A DNA stretch of 8,063 nt from Actinomycetales bacterium Ga0077552 (GCA_001464255.1 LNFD01000280.1:1-8063); one strand, 5' to 3'. Counted from the first letter of the stretch, positions 1-5,721 are shown. Notes: a model not told the origin generated them from the sequence alone. Program-made: numbers and translations.

Positions 1-858
1 GGCCTCGAGGTACGACAGCGACCCCGGCGAGCCGCCGTCGTAGCTGATGACGCTCTGGCCGTAGCTCGGCGCCTCGCTGATGCGCACCGAGCGGGGGATG
101 AGGGTGTCGAGCACCTGCTGCGGGAAGTGCTCGCGCACGTCCTGCACCACCTGGTTGGCGAGGTTGGTGCGGGAGTCGTACATCGTCAGCAGGATCGTCG
201 AGACCCGCAGCTGCGGGTTCAGGTGCCGCTCGATGAGCTGGATGCTGTTGAGCAGCTGGCTGAGGCCCTCGAGCGCGTAGTACTCGCACTGGATGGGGAT
301 GAGCACCTCGCGCGCGGCGACGAAGGCGTTGATCGTCAGCAGGCCGAGCGACGGCGGGCAGTCGATGAAGACGTAGTGGAAGGGCTCGGTGCTCGCCGCG
401 AGGAAGGCGTCGAGGGCGGTGCGGAGGCGCTGCTCGCGGGCCACGAGCGAGACGAGCTCGATCTCGGCGCCGGCGAGGTGGATGGTGGCGGGCACGCAGT
501 AGAGCTGCTCGAACTCCGGGCTCTTCTGCACGACGTCGGCGAGGGGGGAGTCGCCCACGACCACGTCGTAGACGCTCGGGGTCTCGGCCCGGTGCTCGAC
601 GCCGAGCGCGGTCGAGGCGTTGCCCTGGGGGTCGAGATCGATCACGAGCACGCGCGCACCCGAGCGGGCGAGCGCGGCGGCGAGGTTGACGGTCGTCGTC
701 GTCTTGCCGACCCCGCCCTTCTGGTTCGACACCGTGAACACCCGCGTGCTCTCCGGCAGCGGCAGGCTCGTCGCCTCGAGGGCGATGCGACGCCGGGTGA
801 TGTCAGCGACCTCCCGCGCCAGCGGCGTGGTTTCGTCGTACGGTCCCTCGGTCGTCAC
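1..858 (-). CDS. parA: ParA/Soj chromosome-partitioning ATPase (3' end cut by window edge)
   Basis: 286 codons are visible, starting at a GTG and running off the left edge still open; the family is usually about 290-310 residues, so only a short tail is missing. The product is a Walker-type partition ATPase that binds DNA non-specifically in its ATP form and works with ParB bound at parS to segregate newly replicated origins. Visible motifs: deviant Walker A KGGVGKTT at residues 47-54 (signature K47, catalytic K52), Walker A' DLDPQGN at 74-80, Walker B FIDCPPS at 164-170, and the SVRISEAPSYGQ block near 257-268 typical of chromosomal ParA. The start is set by GGGAGG at 866-871, 7 nt upstream. 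About 45 residues precede the Walker A strand, as is common in actinobacterial ParA. parB would be expected just outside the window. A perfect parS lies 20 bp upstream of the start. Confidence 0.96.
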   Translation of the reverse strand, partial: MTTEGPYDETTPLAREVADITRRRIALEATSLPLPESTRVFTVSNQKGGVGKTTTTVNLAAALARSGARVLVIDLDPQGNASTALGVEHRAETPSVYDVVVGDSPLADVVQKSPEFEQLYCVPATIHLAGAEIELVSLVAREQRLRTALDAFLAASTEPFHYVFIDCPPSLGLLTINAFVAAREVLIPIQCEYYALEGLSQLLNSIQLIERHLNPQLRVSTILLTMYDSRTNLANQVVQDVREHFPQQVLDTLIPRSVRISEAPSYGQSVISYDGGSPGSLSYLEA

Positions 859-865
859 TGATGAG

Positions 866-871
866 CCTCCC
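866..871 (-). promoter_or_regulatory. ribosome binding site deciding the parA start
   Basis: On the minus strand GGGAGG sits 7 nt before the GTG at 858, the best Shine-Dalgarno match near this gene. It supports the GTG start and leaves the parS palindrome outside the coding region. Confidence 0.75.
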
Positions 872-878
872 GCTCGAA

Positions 879-894
879 TGTTTCACGTGAAACA
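879..894. promoter_or_regulatory. parS: parS site 1 (perfect)
   Basis: TGTTTCACGTGAAACA is a perfect 16-bp palindrome identical to the widely conserved bacterial parS consensus. ParB (Spo0J) binds such sites, spreads along DNA with CTP, and with ParA and SMC orients and segregates the origin region. It lies in the rsmG-parA gap, about 5 kb from the candidate oriC, where parS sites normally cluster. Confidence 0.97.
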
Positions 895-913
895 GGCACC
901 GTGCGACGGTGCC
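895..913 (-). terminator. strong stem-loop abutting parS, possible terminator or attenuator
   Basis: GGCACCGT (895-902) and ACGGTGCC (906-913) form a perfect 8-bp GC-rich stem with a 3-nt loop. On the minus strand, which is the direction of transcription, the stem is followed at once by TGTTTC, the first bases of parS. That gives a short U-rich tail resembling an intrinsic terminator. It lies between rsmG and parA, so it could end or attenuate readthrough from the rpmH-rsmG string. The U-tract is weak, so a processing or structural hairpin is equally possible. Confidence 0.5.
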
Positions 914-929
914 CCCGGGTCATCCCCGC

Positions 930-946
930 CGCGGTGCAGAACCGCG
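930..946 (-). terminator. second stem-loop just after rsmG
   Basis: CGCGGT and ACCGCG form a 6-bp perfect stem around a 5-nt loop, starting 6 nt past the rsmG stop codon. No U-tract follows on the minus strand. It may be a U-less actinobacterial terminator or an mRNA 3'-end stabiliser acting with the stem-loop at 895-913. Confidence 0.35.
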
Positions 947-952
947 AAGGCG

Positions 953-1651
953 TCAGGATGCCCCGCCTACTGTAGCCCGAAACAGCCGGGTCACTTCGGG
1001 CACCAGCCCCGCCCCCAGCTCGAGCACCTCGGCATCGCGGACGCGGTAGCGGCGCAGCACGGCCGACGCCGCGGTGATCTCCTCGGCGATGCGCGCACCC
1101 TTGAGGAAGATCAGCTCCCCACCATCGCGCACCAGGGGTGCCGTGATGGGCACAAGCGTGCGCAGTGCGCTCACAGCGCGCGCAGTCACCTGGTCGAACG
1201 GCCCGGTCGCGTCCTCGGCCCGGGCCCGCAGCACGGTCACGTTGTCGAGCCCGAGGCGCTCGGTCTCGTCGCGCAACCAGTCGGTGCGGCGCTCCATCGG
1301 CTCGATGAGCGTGAGGTGCACATCGGGGCGCGCGATCGCGAGCACGAGCCCGGGGAGCCCCGCACCGCTGCCGACGTCGGCCACCCGCGCCCCCGGGTGC
1401 AGATACGGCGCGACGACGCCCGAGTTGATGATGTGCCGCGACCACAGGCGGGCAGCCTCGAGGGGTCCGATGAGCCCGAGCTGCTCGCCGTGCTGCGCGA
1501 GGTCGGCGGTGAAGCGCCGGGCGAGCTCCAGACGATCGCCGAAGACCGCGGCCGCGCTCGCGGGCTCGGCCTCGACGACCGGGGGAGCAGCCGGCACCGC
1601 CCGCGTCACGGGCGATGTTTCACGTGAAACGGAGGTGCCGTCCTCAGCCAC
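953..1651 (-). CDS. rsmG: 16S rRNA (guanine-N7) methyltransferase RsmG (GidB)
   Basis: The 232-residue protein has the usual length for RsmG, a cytosolic SAM-dependent enzyme that makes the m7G modification at G527 (E. coli numbering) of 16S rRNA; loss in several bacteria gives low-level streptomycin resistance. The SAM-binding motif I VADVGSGAGLPG is at residues 90-101. The family motif upstream reads RHIINS at 72-77, where many relatives have RHxxDS. A further acidic strand is LTLIEP at 113-118. The chosen GTG (1651) overlaps the jag stop by 8 nt, suggesting translational coupling, but no good ribosome binding site is visible. A second in-frame GTG at 1609 would give about 218 residues and is possible. 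The first 35 residues are low-complexity and include the peptide VSRET encoded by a parS copy. TGA stop at 953-955. Confidence 0.93.
   Translation of the reverse strand: MAEDGTSVSRETSPVTRAVPAAPPVVEAEPASAAAVFGDRLELARRFTADLAQHGEQLGLIGPLEAARLWSRHIINSGVVAPYLHPGARVADVGSGAGLPGLVLAIARPDVHLTLIEPMERRTDWLRDETERLGLDNVTVLRARAEDATGPFDQVTARAVSALRTLVPITAPLVRDGGELIFLKGARIAEEITAASAVLRRYRVRDAEVLELGAGLVPEVTRLFRATVGGAS
1616..1631. promoter_or_regulatory. parS: parS site 2 (15/16) inside the rsmG 5' end
   Basis: TGTTTCACGTGAAACG matches the 16-bp parS at 15 positions and keeps the full 14-bp core GTTTCACGTGAAAC. On the minus strand it is read as the codons for Val-Ser-Arg-Glu-Thr near the rsmG N-terminus. It is 737 bp from site 1. 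Two close sites near oriC fit the normal clustered arrangement of ParB loading sites. Confidence 0.92.
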
Positions 1652-2135
1652 GACGGATGACGGTGTGGCGCTCGGCGCCCTCGCCCTCCGACTCGGAGGT
1701 GAAGCCACGCTCGCCCACGAGGTCGTGCACGAGCTTGCGCTCGTAGCTCGACATCGGGGGCAAGGCCGCCGAGGAGGCGCCCGCCTCGATGCGCTCGACA
1801 GCGCGGTCGACCAGCCGCTGCAGCTCTTCCGCACGGGCATCGCGCGACCCGGCGATGTCGAGGATGAGCCGGGAGAACTCGCCCGTGCGCGCGTGCACCG
1901 CGAGCCGGGTGAGCTCCTGCAGCGCCGAGACGGTGTCGGGCTTGGAGAGCGTGCGCAGGGCATCCGCCTCGTCGGCCTCGATCGAGAGGTAGACGCGGCC
2001 GGCGCGGGTCGCGATCTCGATGTCGCCGTCGAGGTCGGCGAGGTCGAGCAGCTCTTCCAGGTAGTCGGCGGCGATGTCGCCCTCATCGGGCCCCGCGGTG
2101 GGCTCGTCGATCAGGGGTTCGGTGATGTCGGTCAT
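1644..2135 (-). CDS. jag: Jag/KhpB-like R3H domain RNA-binding protein
   Basis: A 163-residue acidic protein at the position of jag/khpB (also called SpoIIIJ-associated protein) between yidC and rsmG. The family binds RNA and influences cell division and envelope synthesis in some bacteria. The N-terminal Jag_N domain of longer Firmicutes homologues is absent, as is usual in actinobacteria. A KH-like region spans about 35-112, ending in the helix SALQELTRLAVH (70-81). An R3H domain follows at about 125-163, with the signature Arg133-xxx-His137 in YERKLVHDLV. The RNA-contacting GxxG loop expected just before SALQEL is replaced by SKPD (64-67). The ATG lies 3 nt after the yidC stop; GGTGG inside the yidC end may serve as ribosome binding site. 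The stop overlaps the rsmG start. Confidence 0.9.
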   Translation of the reverse strand: MTDITEPLIDEPTAGPDEGDIAADYLEELLDLADLDGDIEIATRAGRVYLSIEADEADALRTLSKPDTVSALQELTRLAVHARTGEFSRLILDIAGSRDARAEELQRLVDRAVERIEAGASSAALPPMSSYERKLVHDLVGERGFTSESEGEGAERHTVIRRG

Positions 2136-2138
2136 GGT

Positions 2139-3104
2139 CTAGCGACCACCCTTCTTCTTCGCCCGGTTCTTGCTCACGGGCTGCGGGCGCTGGGTCTTCT
2201 TGGGCTCCTCGAGCGCGATCGTGCCCTCGGGGCCGCCCTCGGTCTCGTCGTCGGTGATGCCGCGGCGCTGGCGCTTCTTAGCCAGGCGGGCCTCGCGAGC
2301 GAGCGCCGCGTCGCTGCCGGGCGTGGGCATGTTCCGGATCACGATGAACTGCTGCACCATCGTCCAGATGTTGGAGACGAACCAGTAGAACATCACGCCG
2401 AGCGGGAAGGCCACGCCCGAGAAGAGGAAGACCAGCGGGAGGATGTAGAGCAGGATGCGCTGCTGCCGGTACATCGGCGAGGCCTTCATCTCGGGGCTCT
2501 GGTTCTTCGACATGATCTGCAGCTGCGTGATGAACTGCGAGGCCGTCATAAGGATGACGAGCACGGCCGCGATGACGATGACCCAGACGTTGCCCTCCGA
2601 GGTCAGCATCGTCGAGCCGAGCGGTGCGATGCCGAAGAGCGTGGCGCGACCGAACTCGAGCGAGAGCTGCTCGTTGAGCAGGCCCACGCCCGTGAGGCCC
2701 GCGAAGGAGTTGTTGAGCACCGAGAAGAGGCCGAAGAAGATCGGCATCTGCAGCAGGATCGGCAGGCACGACGACAACGGGTTCGTGCCGTGCTTCTTGT
2801 AGAGCGCCATGGTGTCGCGCGACATCGCCTCGCGCGAGAACTGATCGCGCTTGCCCTTGTACTTGTCCTGGATCTTCTTGAGGTCGGGCGAGATCTCGAG
2901 CATCTTGCGCTGGTTCTTGATCTGGCGCACGAAGACGGGGATGAGCGCGGCCCGCACGACGACGACCAGGCCGGCGATCGAGAGCACCCAGGTCAGACCG
3001 GCCTCGCTCTCGAGGCCCATCATCGTGAACAGGGTGTGGAAGCCCACGAGGATCGCCTCGATGGCCCATTTGATGGGCCAGAGGATGATGGCGAAGATGT
3101 CCAT
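2139..3104 (-). CDS. yidC: YidC/Oxa1/Alb3 membrane protein insertase
   Basis: The 321-residue protein inserts and folds inner-membrane proteins, alone or with SecYEG. It has the single-domain layout of Gram-positive YidC without the large periplasmic domain of E. coli. Hydrophobic segments lie at about 5-28 and 36-58 (TM1 region), 113-131, 173-194 and 217-256. Arg51 in VVVVRAALIP is the conserved positive residue of the hydrophilic substrate groove. A charged cytoplasmic hairpin follows at 60-105 (KNQRKMLEISPDLKKIQDKY). The family stretch SSCLPILLQMPIFFGLF is at 111-127. The C-terminal tail (268-321) is Lys/Arg-rich, as in homologues that help bind ribosomes. It begins 9 nt after yidD and ends 3 nt before jag. 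The start fits the short MDIFAII N-terminus; the ribosome binding site is poor (GAGAAAGG about 14 nt upstream). Confidence 0.96.
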   Translation of the reverse strand: MDIFAIILWPIKWAIEAILVGFHTLFTMMGLESEAGLTWVLSIAGLVVVVRAALIPVFVRQIKNQRKMLEISPDLKKIQDKYKGKRDQFSREAMSRDTMALYKKHGTNPLSSCLPILLQMPIFFGLFSVLNNSFAGLTGVGLLNEQLSLEFGRATLFGIAPLGSTMLTSEGNVWVIVIAAVLVILMTASQFITQLQIMSKNQSPEMKASPMYRQQRILLYILPLVFLFSGVAFPLGVMFYWFVSNIWTMVQQFIVIRNMPTPGSDAALAREARLAKKRQRRGITDDETEGGPEGTIALEEPKKTQRPQPVSKNRAKKKGGR

Positions 3105-3113
3105 GGTGGCGGG

Positions 3114-3431
3114 TTATGCCTTTCTCTCGAGCACGATGAGGCCCCAGCGGGTTCGGCGGTAGGGGGAGTTCTCGGGGACGGGCCAGTCGTCGATGCCGCC
3201 TTCGGCCCAGGGGTGGCAGCGGGCGAGGCGCCGGGTCGCGAGCCAGCCGCCCTTGACGACCCCGTGCTCCTGCACCGAGCCGAGGGCGTAGGCGGAGCAG
3301 CTCGGGTAGTAGCGGCAGACATCGCCGTACAGCGGGGAGATCACGGCGCGGTACGCGCGCAGCACGATCACGAGGAGGTTGCGGGGGATGAGCCCGATGA
3401 TGCGCACGGCGCGCACGAGGGCCTCCGTCAT
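3114..3431 (-). CDS. yidD: YidD, membrane protein insertion efficiency factor
   Basis: The 105-residue protein belongs to the YidD/HlyA small family that aids YidC-dependent insertion. An amphipathic or hydrophobic N-terminal helix spans about 5-34. The cysteine motif CRYYPSCSAYA is at 39-49 and RCHPW at 71-75, giving the family cysteines C39, C45 and C72. The usual GGxDPVP motif reads GGIDDWPVP at 78-86. I choose the ATG at 3431 because its ATGA overlaps the rnpA stop by 4 nt and MTEALVRA starts the conserved helix. An upstream start at 3488 would add 19 residues unlike the family. The order rnpA-yidD-yidC places it with its functional partner. Confidence 0.94.
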   Translation of the reverse strand: MTEALVRAVRIIGLIPRNLLVIVLRAYRAVISPLYGDVCRYYPSCSAYALGSVQEHGVVKGGWLATRRLARCHPWAEGGIDDWPVPENSPYRRTRWGLIVLERKA

Positions 3432-3766
3432 GATGCCGTCACCGCCCGTCGCAATCCGTCGCCCATCTCCGCCCGCAGGGTATCCCACGAGACCTCGTGC
3501 GCACCCGGGAGCACCCGCACGACGATGAGGTCGGTGCTCGGGATGCTCGGAAGCGCCCCCGCGCAGATGGCCTGGATGCGGCGGCGGATGCGGTTGCGCA
3601 CGACAGCGCCGCCGACCTGCTTCGAGACGACGACACCGAAACGGGGTCCGTCAGCCTCACCCGTCAGTCGATAGAGCACCGCGTGGGGCATGCTCGTGCG
3701 GCGACCTCGGCGCACGGCCCGGCGGAAGTCGTCGCCCCGGACGACCCGGTGTGCTCGCGGGAGCAC
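3428..3766 (-). CDS. rnpA: ribonuclease P protein component (C5)
   Basis: The 112-residue basic protein is the protein subunit that helps the RNase P RNA bind and cleave tRNA 5' leaders. The signature RNR motif is RNRIRRRI at 57-64, preceded by the conserved strand RFGVVVSKQVG at 42-52. The N-terminus LPRAHRVVRGDDFRRAVRRG matches the usual L-x-x-x-x-R-(L/V)-x-x-x-x-(D/E)-F start. The start codon is GTG, 8 nt after the rpmH stop, with no clear Shine-Dalgarno, so translational coupling to rpmH is likely. The start codon sits in the stem of a hairpin at 3751-3766. The stop overlaps yidD by 4 nt. The RNA subunit gene is not in this window. Confidence 0.95.
   Translation of the reverse strand: MLPRAHRVVRGDDFRRAVRRGRRTSMPHAVLYRLTGEADGPRFGVVVSKQVGGAVVRNRIRRRIQAICAGALPSIPSTDLIVVRVLPGAHEVSWDTLRAEMGDGLRRAVTAS
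3751..3766 (-). other. hairpin covering the rnpA start codon
   Basis: GTGCTC, a 4-nt loop and GAGCAC form a perfect 6-bp stem whose minus-strand 5' arm begins with the GTG start of rnpA. A second pairing, GCACC with GGTGC at 3763-3774, overlaps it and cannot form at the same time. Two alternative structures at a coupled start are compatible with translational control, but this is inference from base pairing only. Confidence 0.4.
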
Positions 3767-3774
3767 CGTGGTGC

Positions 3775-3912
3775 TTAGGCGGAGAGTTCGGTGCGGCCCT
3801 TGCGGCGGCGCGCAGCGAGGATCGCGCGGCCGGCACGGGTGCGCATGCGCAGACGGAAGCCGTGAACCTTCGCGCGGCGGCGGTTGTTCGGCTGGAAGGT
3901 GCGCTTGGTCAT
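3775..3912 (-). CDS. rpmH: 50S ribosomal protein L34
   Basis: A 45-residue, very basic protein that sits on 23S rRNA in the large subunit. The sequence starts MTKRTFQPNNRRRAKVHGF and continues with RMRTRAGRAIL and RRRKGRTELSA, the nearly invariant bacterial L34 layout; the extended N-terminus and ELSA end are typical of actinobacteria. The ATG at 3912 has a strong Shine-Dalgarno (GAGGAG, read on the minus strand) close upstream. It is the first gene of the leftward string and is followed after 8 nt by rnpA, an arrangement conserved across bacteria. A promoter lies about 90 nt upstream. It is too short for simple length-based gene finding but is unmistakable. Confidence 0.98.
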   Translation of the reverse strand: MTKRTFQPNNRRRAKVHGFRLRMRTRAGRAILAARRRKGRTELSA

Positions 3913-3916
3913 GGTT

Positions 3917-3924
3917 CTCTCCTC
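3917..3924 (-). promoter_or_regulatory. rpmH ribosome binding site
   Basis: GAGGAGAG on the minus strand lies 4 nt before the ATG when measured from its last base, with the GAGGAG core at 6 nt. It is a strong site, in line with the high expression expected for L34. Confidence 0.8.
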
Positions 3925-3937
3925 GGCCCCAGGGGCC
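3925..3937 (-). other. GC stem-loop abutting the rpmH Shine-Dalgarno
   Basis: GGCCCC and GGGGCC flank a single central base, giving a 13-nt interrupted palindrome; a realistic hairpin uses GGCC arms with a 5-nt loop. Its minus-strand 3' edge touches the ribosome binding site at 3917-3924. It could affect rpmH translation or leader stability; no direct evidence. Confidence 0.35.
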
Positions 3938-4001
3938 AGCGACGACGGATCACGGATGTCCGATCGCTGCGAGTCAGGTCCGGACAGAAGTCAACCGGTT
4001 A

Positions 4002-4030
4002 ACAATAGGTCCCGACCCCCGCCCGGTCAA
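4002..4030 (-). promoter_or_regulatory. vegetative promoter for the rpmH-rnpA-yidD-yidC string
   Basis: Read on the minus strand, TTGACC (4025-4030) is followed after exactly 17 nt by TATTGT (4002-4007). The -35 matches 5/6 and the -10 matches 4/6 of the sigma70/SigA consensus at ideal spacing. Transcription would start near 3995, giving a leader of about 80 nt. A second TTGACT at 3989-3994 has no convincing -10 partner. Confidence 0.7.
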
Positions 4031-4051
4031 ACCGCCCAGGGGGACGCGGCA

Positions 4052-4060
4052 TTATCCACA
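4052..4060 (+). promoter_or_regulatory. DnaA box 1 (perfect)
   Basis: TTATCCACA, identical to the E. coli R1/R4-type consensus. Three nt later follows TGTGCACAG (4064-4072), which reads on the other strand as a 7/9 match to TTGTCCACA and may be a weaker inverted box. Confidence 0.9.
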
Positions 4061-4076
4061 CCATGTGCACAGTGCG

Positions 4077-4107
4077 TTGGTAACGACGCGCCGCCCCGGA
4101 TTACAGT
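4077..4107 (+). promoter_or_regulatory. weak candidate dnaA promoter
   Basis: TTGGTA (4077-4082) and TACAGT (4102-4107) resemble -35 and -10 elements but are 19 nt apart, longer than ideal. The position, about 110 nt before the dnaA start and between two DnaA boxes, would suit autoregulation. Other start points cannot be excluded. Confidence 0.3.
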
Positions 4108-4151
4108 AGGCACCAGTCTTCTCGCCGTGCCGCTCGGTGCGCTGCGGCGAC

Positions 4152-4160
4152 TTATCCACA
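4152..4160 (+). promoter_or_regulatory. DnaA box 2 (perfect)
   Basis: TTATCCACA, 55 nt before the dnaA start codon. Its last three bases are part of the 10-bp palindrome ACAGCGCTGT at 4158-4167. In this place it would sit in the dnaA leader or promoter and fits DnaA-mediated repression. Confidence 0.9.
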
Positions 4161-4202
4161 GCGCTGTTCACCACAGCGATGCGTAATCAGCACCCACGAG
4201 TC

Positions 4203-4208
4203 GAGGAG
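4203..4208 (+). promoter_or_regulatory. dnaA ribosome binding site
   Basis: GAGGAG lies 7 nt before the ATG at 4216, a strong and well-spaced Shine-Dalgarno that fixes the dnaA start. Confidence 0.85.
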
Positions 4209-4215
4209 CGCCACG

Positions 4216-5628
4216 ATGCCGGACGAGACCGATTCCCCGCACGACCTCTGGGAGTCGGTGAAGGCGGCGCTCACTGCTGACGACCGCATCACCCCGCAGC
4301 TGCACGGCTTCATCAACCTCGTCGAGCCGCGCGGCGTCATGGCCGGCACCCTCTACCTCGAGGTGCCGAACGAGCTGACGCGCGGCATGCTCGAGCAGCG
4401 CATCCGGTTGCCCTTGCTCAGCGCACTCACCGCCACCGCGGGGGAGACGGTCTCGAGCTTCGCGATCGTCGTGAACCCCGACATCCAGAACGAGAGCCTC
4501 GACTCCGGCACCGAGCCCATGGAACAGAGCGCCTCGTACATCGAGCAGTCGGTCGCGCCAGCCCCCGCCGAGGCCTCGGGCCGCCGCGGCGACAGTCGGC
4601 TGAACGGCAAGTACAGCTTCGACAACTTCGTCATCGGCGGCTCCAACCGATTCGCCCACGCGGCGGCCGTCGCCGTTGCCGAAGCACCCGCGAAGGCGTA
4701 CAACCCTCTCTTCGTCTACGGCGAATCGGGGCTCGGCAAGACGCACCTGCTGCACGCGATCGGCCACTACGCCGAGAGCCTGTACCCGGGTATTCGTGTG
4801 CGGTACGTGAGCTCGGAGGAGTTCACGAACGACTTCATCAACTCGATCGCCAACAACCGGGCGAGCCTCTTCCAATCGCGCTACCGCGAGATCGACATCC
4901 TGCTCATCGACGACATCCAGTTCCTCCAGGGGAAGGACTCGACGCAGGAGGCCTTCTTCCACACGTTCAACACGCTGCACGACCACAACAAGCAGGTGGT
5001 CATCACGAGCGACCTGCCGCCCAAGCACCTGACCGGGTTCGAAGACCGTATGCGCAGCCGCTTCGAGTGGGGCCTCATCACCGACGTGCAGGCCCCCGAT
5101 CTCGAGACCCGCATCGCGATCCTGCGCAAGAAGGCGCAGAACGACAAGCTGCAGGTTCGGGATGACGTGCTCGAGTACATCGCCTCGAAGGTGTCGAGCA
5201 ACATCCGCGAGCTCGAAGGCACGCTCATCCGCGTGACCGCGTTCGCGAACCTCAACCGCACACCGGTCGATATGCAGCTCGTGCAGACCGTGCTGAAAGA
5301 CCTCATCACGCTCGACGAAGACAACGTCATCGCCCCGGTCGACATCATCAATCACACCGCGGCCTACTTCAAGCTCACGGTCGACGACCTCTACGGCTCC
5401 TCCCGCTCGCAGGCGGTCGCGACCGCGCGGCAGATCGCGATGTACCTGTGCCGCGAGCTCACGAACCTCTCGCTGCCGAAGATCGGGCAACTGTTCGGCA
5501 ACCGCGACCACACGACGGTCATGTACGCGAACAAGAAGATCAGCGACCTCATGAAGGAACGGCGATCGATCTACAACCAGGTCACCGAGCTCACCAGCCG
5601 CATCAAGCAGAACCACCGCTACAGCTGA
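4216..5628 (+). CDS. dnaA: chromosomal replication initiator DnaA
   Basis: The 470-residue AAA+ initiator binds DnaA boxes, oligomerises with ATP, opens oriC and helps load the helicase. Domain I spans about 1-90 (LWESVKAAL at 11-19). Linker domain II is short (about 91-128), unlike the very long linker of Streptomyces. AAA+ domain III starts at the YSFDNFVIGGSNRFAHAAA block (133-151). It has Walker A GESGLGKTH at 169-177, Walker B LLIDDIQF at 229-236, an arginine-finger region DRMRSRFEWG at 277-286 (likely R282) and sensor 2 NIRELEG at 329-335. Domain IV carries the DnaA signature GNRDHTTVMYANKKI near 428-442, which contacts the DnaA box. GAGGAG upstream sets the ATG. All key residues are present. 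It reads towards the dnaN gap, where the best unwinding candidate lies. Confidence 0.99.
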   Translation: MPDETDSPHDLWESVKAALTADDRITPQLHGFINLVEPRGVMAGTLYLEVPNELTRGMLEQRIRLPLLSALTATAGETVSSFAIVVNPDIQNESLDSGTEPMEQSASYIEQSVAPAPAEASGRRGDSRLNGKYSFDNFVIGGSNRFAHAAAVAVAEAPAKAYNPLFVYGESGLGKTHLLHAIGHYAESLYPGIRVRYVSSEEFTNDFINSIANNRASLFQSRYREIDILLIDDIQFLQGKDSTQEAFFHTFNTLHDHNKQVVITSDLPPKHLTGFEDRMRSRFEWGLITDVQAPDLETRIAILRKKAQNDKLQVRDDVLEYIASKVSSNIRELEGTLIRVTAFANLNRTPVDMQLVQTVLKDLITLDEDNVIAPVDIINHTAAYFKLTVDDLYGSSRSQAVATARQIAMYLCRELTNLSLPKIGQLFGNRDHTTVMYANKKISDLMKERRSIYNQVTELTSRIKQNHRYS

Positions 5629-5632
5629 ACGA

Positions 5633-5653
5633 GGCCCGTTAACCGGCCCTTTT
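5633..5653 (+). terminator. weak candidate terminator after dnaA
   Basis: GGCC, an 8-nt loop and GGCC are followed by CTTTT, starting 5 nt after the dnaA stop. The 4-bp stem is short, so termination is uncertain. The loop contains GTTAAC, part of a 9-mer also found upstream of dnaA in the opposite orientation. Confidence 0.35.
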
Positions 5654-5712
5654 CATGGTCCGCCACAGCCAACGTCCAGTTTCACTGCACGTTTCGCACA
5701 CTGGGGACAGCC

Positions 5713-5721
5713 TGTGGATAA
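5713..5721 (-). promoter_or_regulatory. DnaA box 3 (perfect, minus strand)
   Basis: TGTGGATAA on the plus strand is TTATCCACA on the minus strand. It points towards dnaA, opposite to the box at 5882-5890, and is followed after 3 nt (minus strand) by TGTCCCCAG. Confidence 0.9.

Larger units (their letters stand above)
3913..4215. other. rpmH-dnaA divergent intergenic region (origin-associated)
   Basis: This 303-bp gap has no gene that I can support. It holds the rpmH leader and promoter (minus strand), a 14-bp near-palindrome at 3990-4003, two perfect DnaA boxes in the same orientation (4052-4060 and 4152-4160), a weak candidate dnaA promoter and the dnaA ribosome binding site. The boxes next to the dnaA start suggest DnaA autoregulation. 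They may also form an upstream sub-region of a bipartite origin. Confidence 0.8.

Noticed and set aside
953..2086. A single 377-residue frame that would fuse sequence opposite-phase to jag with rsmG.
   Set aside because: The first part is an out-of-frame reading of jag; rsmG-like sequence begins only near 1651, where a GTG overlaps the jag stop.
3432..3488. 19-residue N-terminal extension of YidD from 3488.
   Set aside because: It overlaps rnpA by 61 nt and is Gly/Arg-rich without family similarity; the 4-nt ATGA overlap start is more likely.
1074..3674. Very long plus-strand open frame opposite rsmG, jag, yidC, yidD and rnpA.
   Set aside because: It is antisense to five clear genes, is rich in Arg, Asp, His and Glu in the manner of shadow frames in GC-rich DNA, and shows no recognisable domain.
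4168..5616. Long minus-strand open frame opposite dnaA.
   Set aside because: It mirrors the dnaA codon pattern exactly, with low-complexity Val/Asp/Arg/Glu composition and no ribosome binding site; a shadow of dnaA.
5679..5697. GTTTCAC followed by CACGTTTC, resembling a degenerate parS.
   Set aside because: The halves do not form the required 14-16 bp palindrome; the arms are in the wrong orientation.
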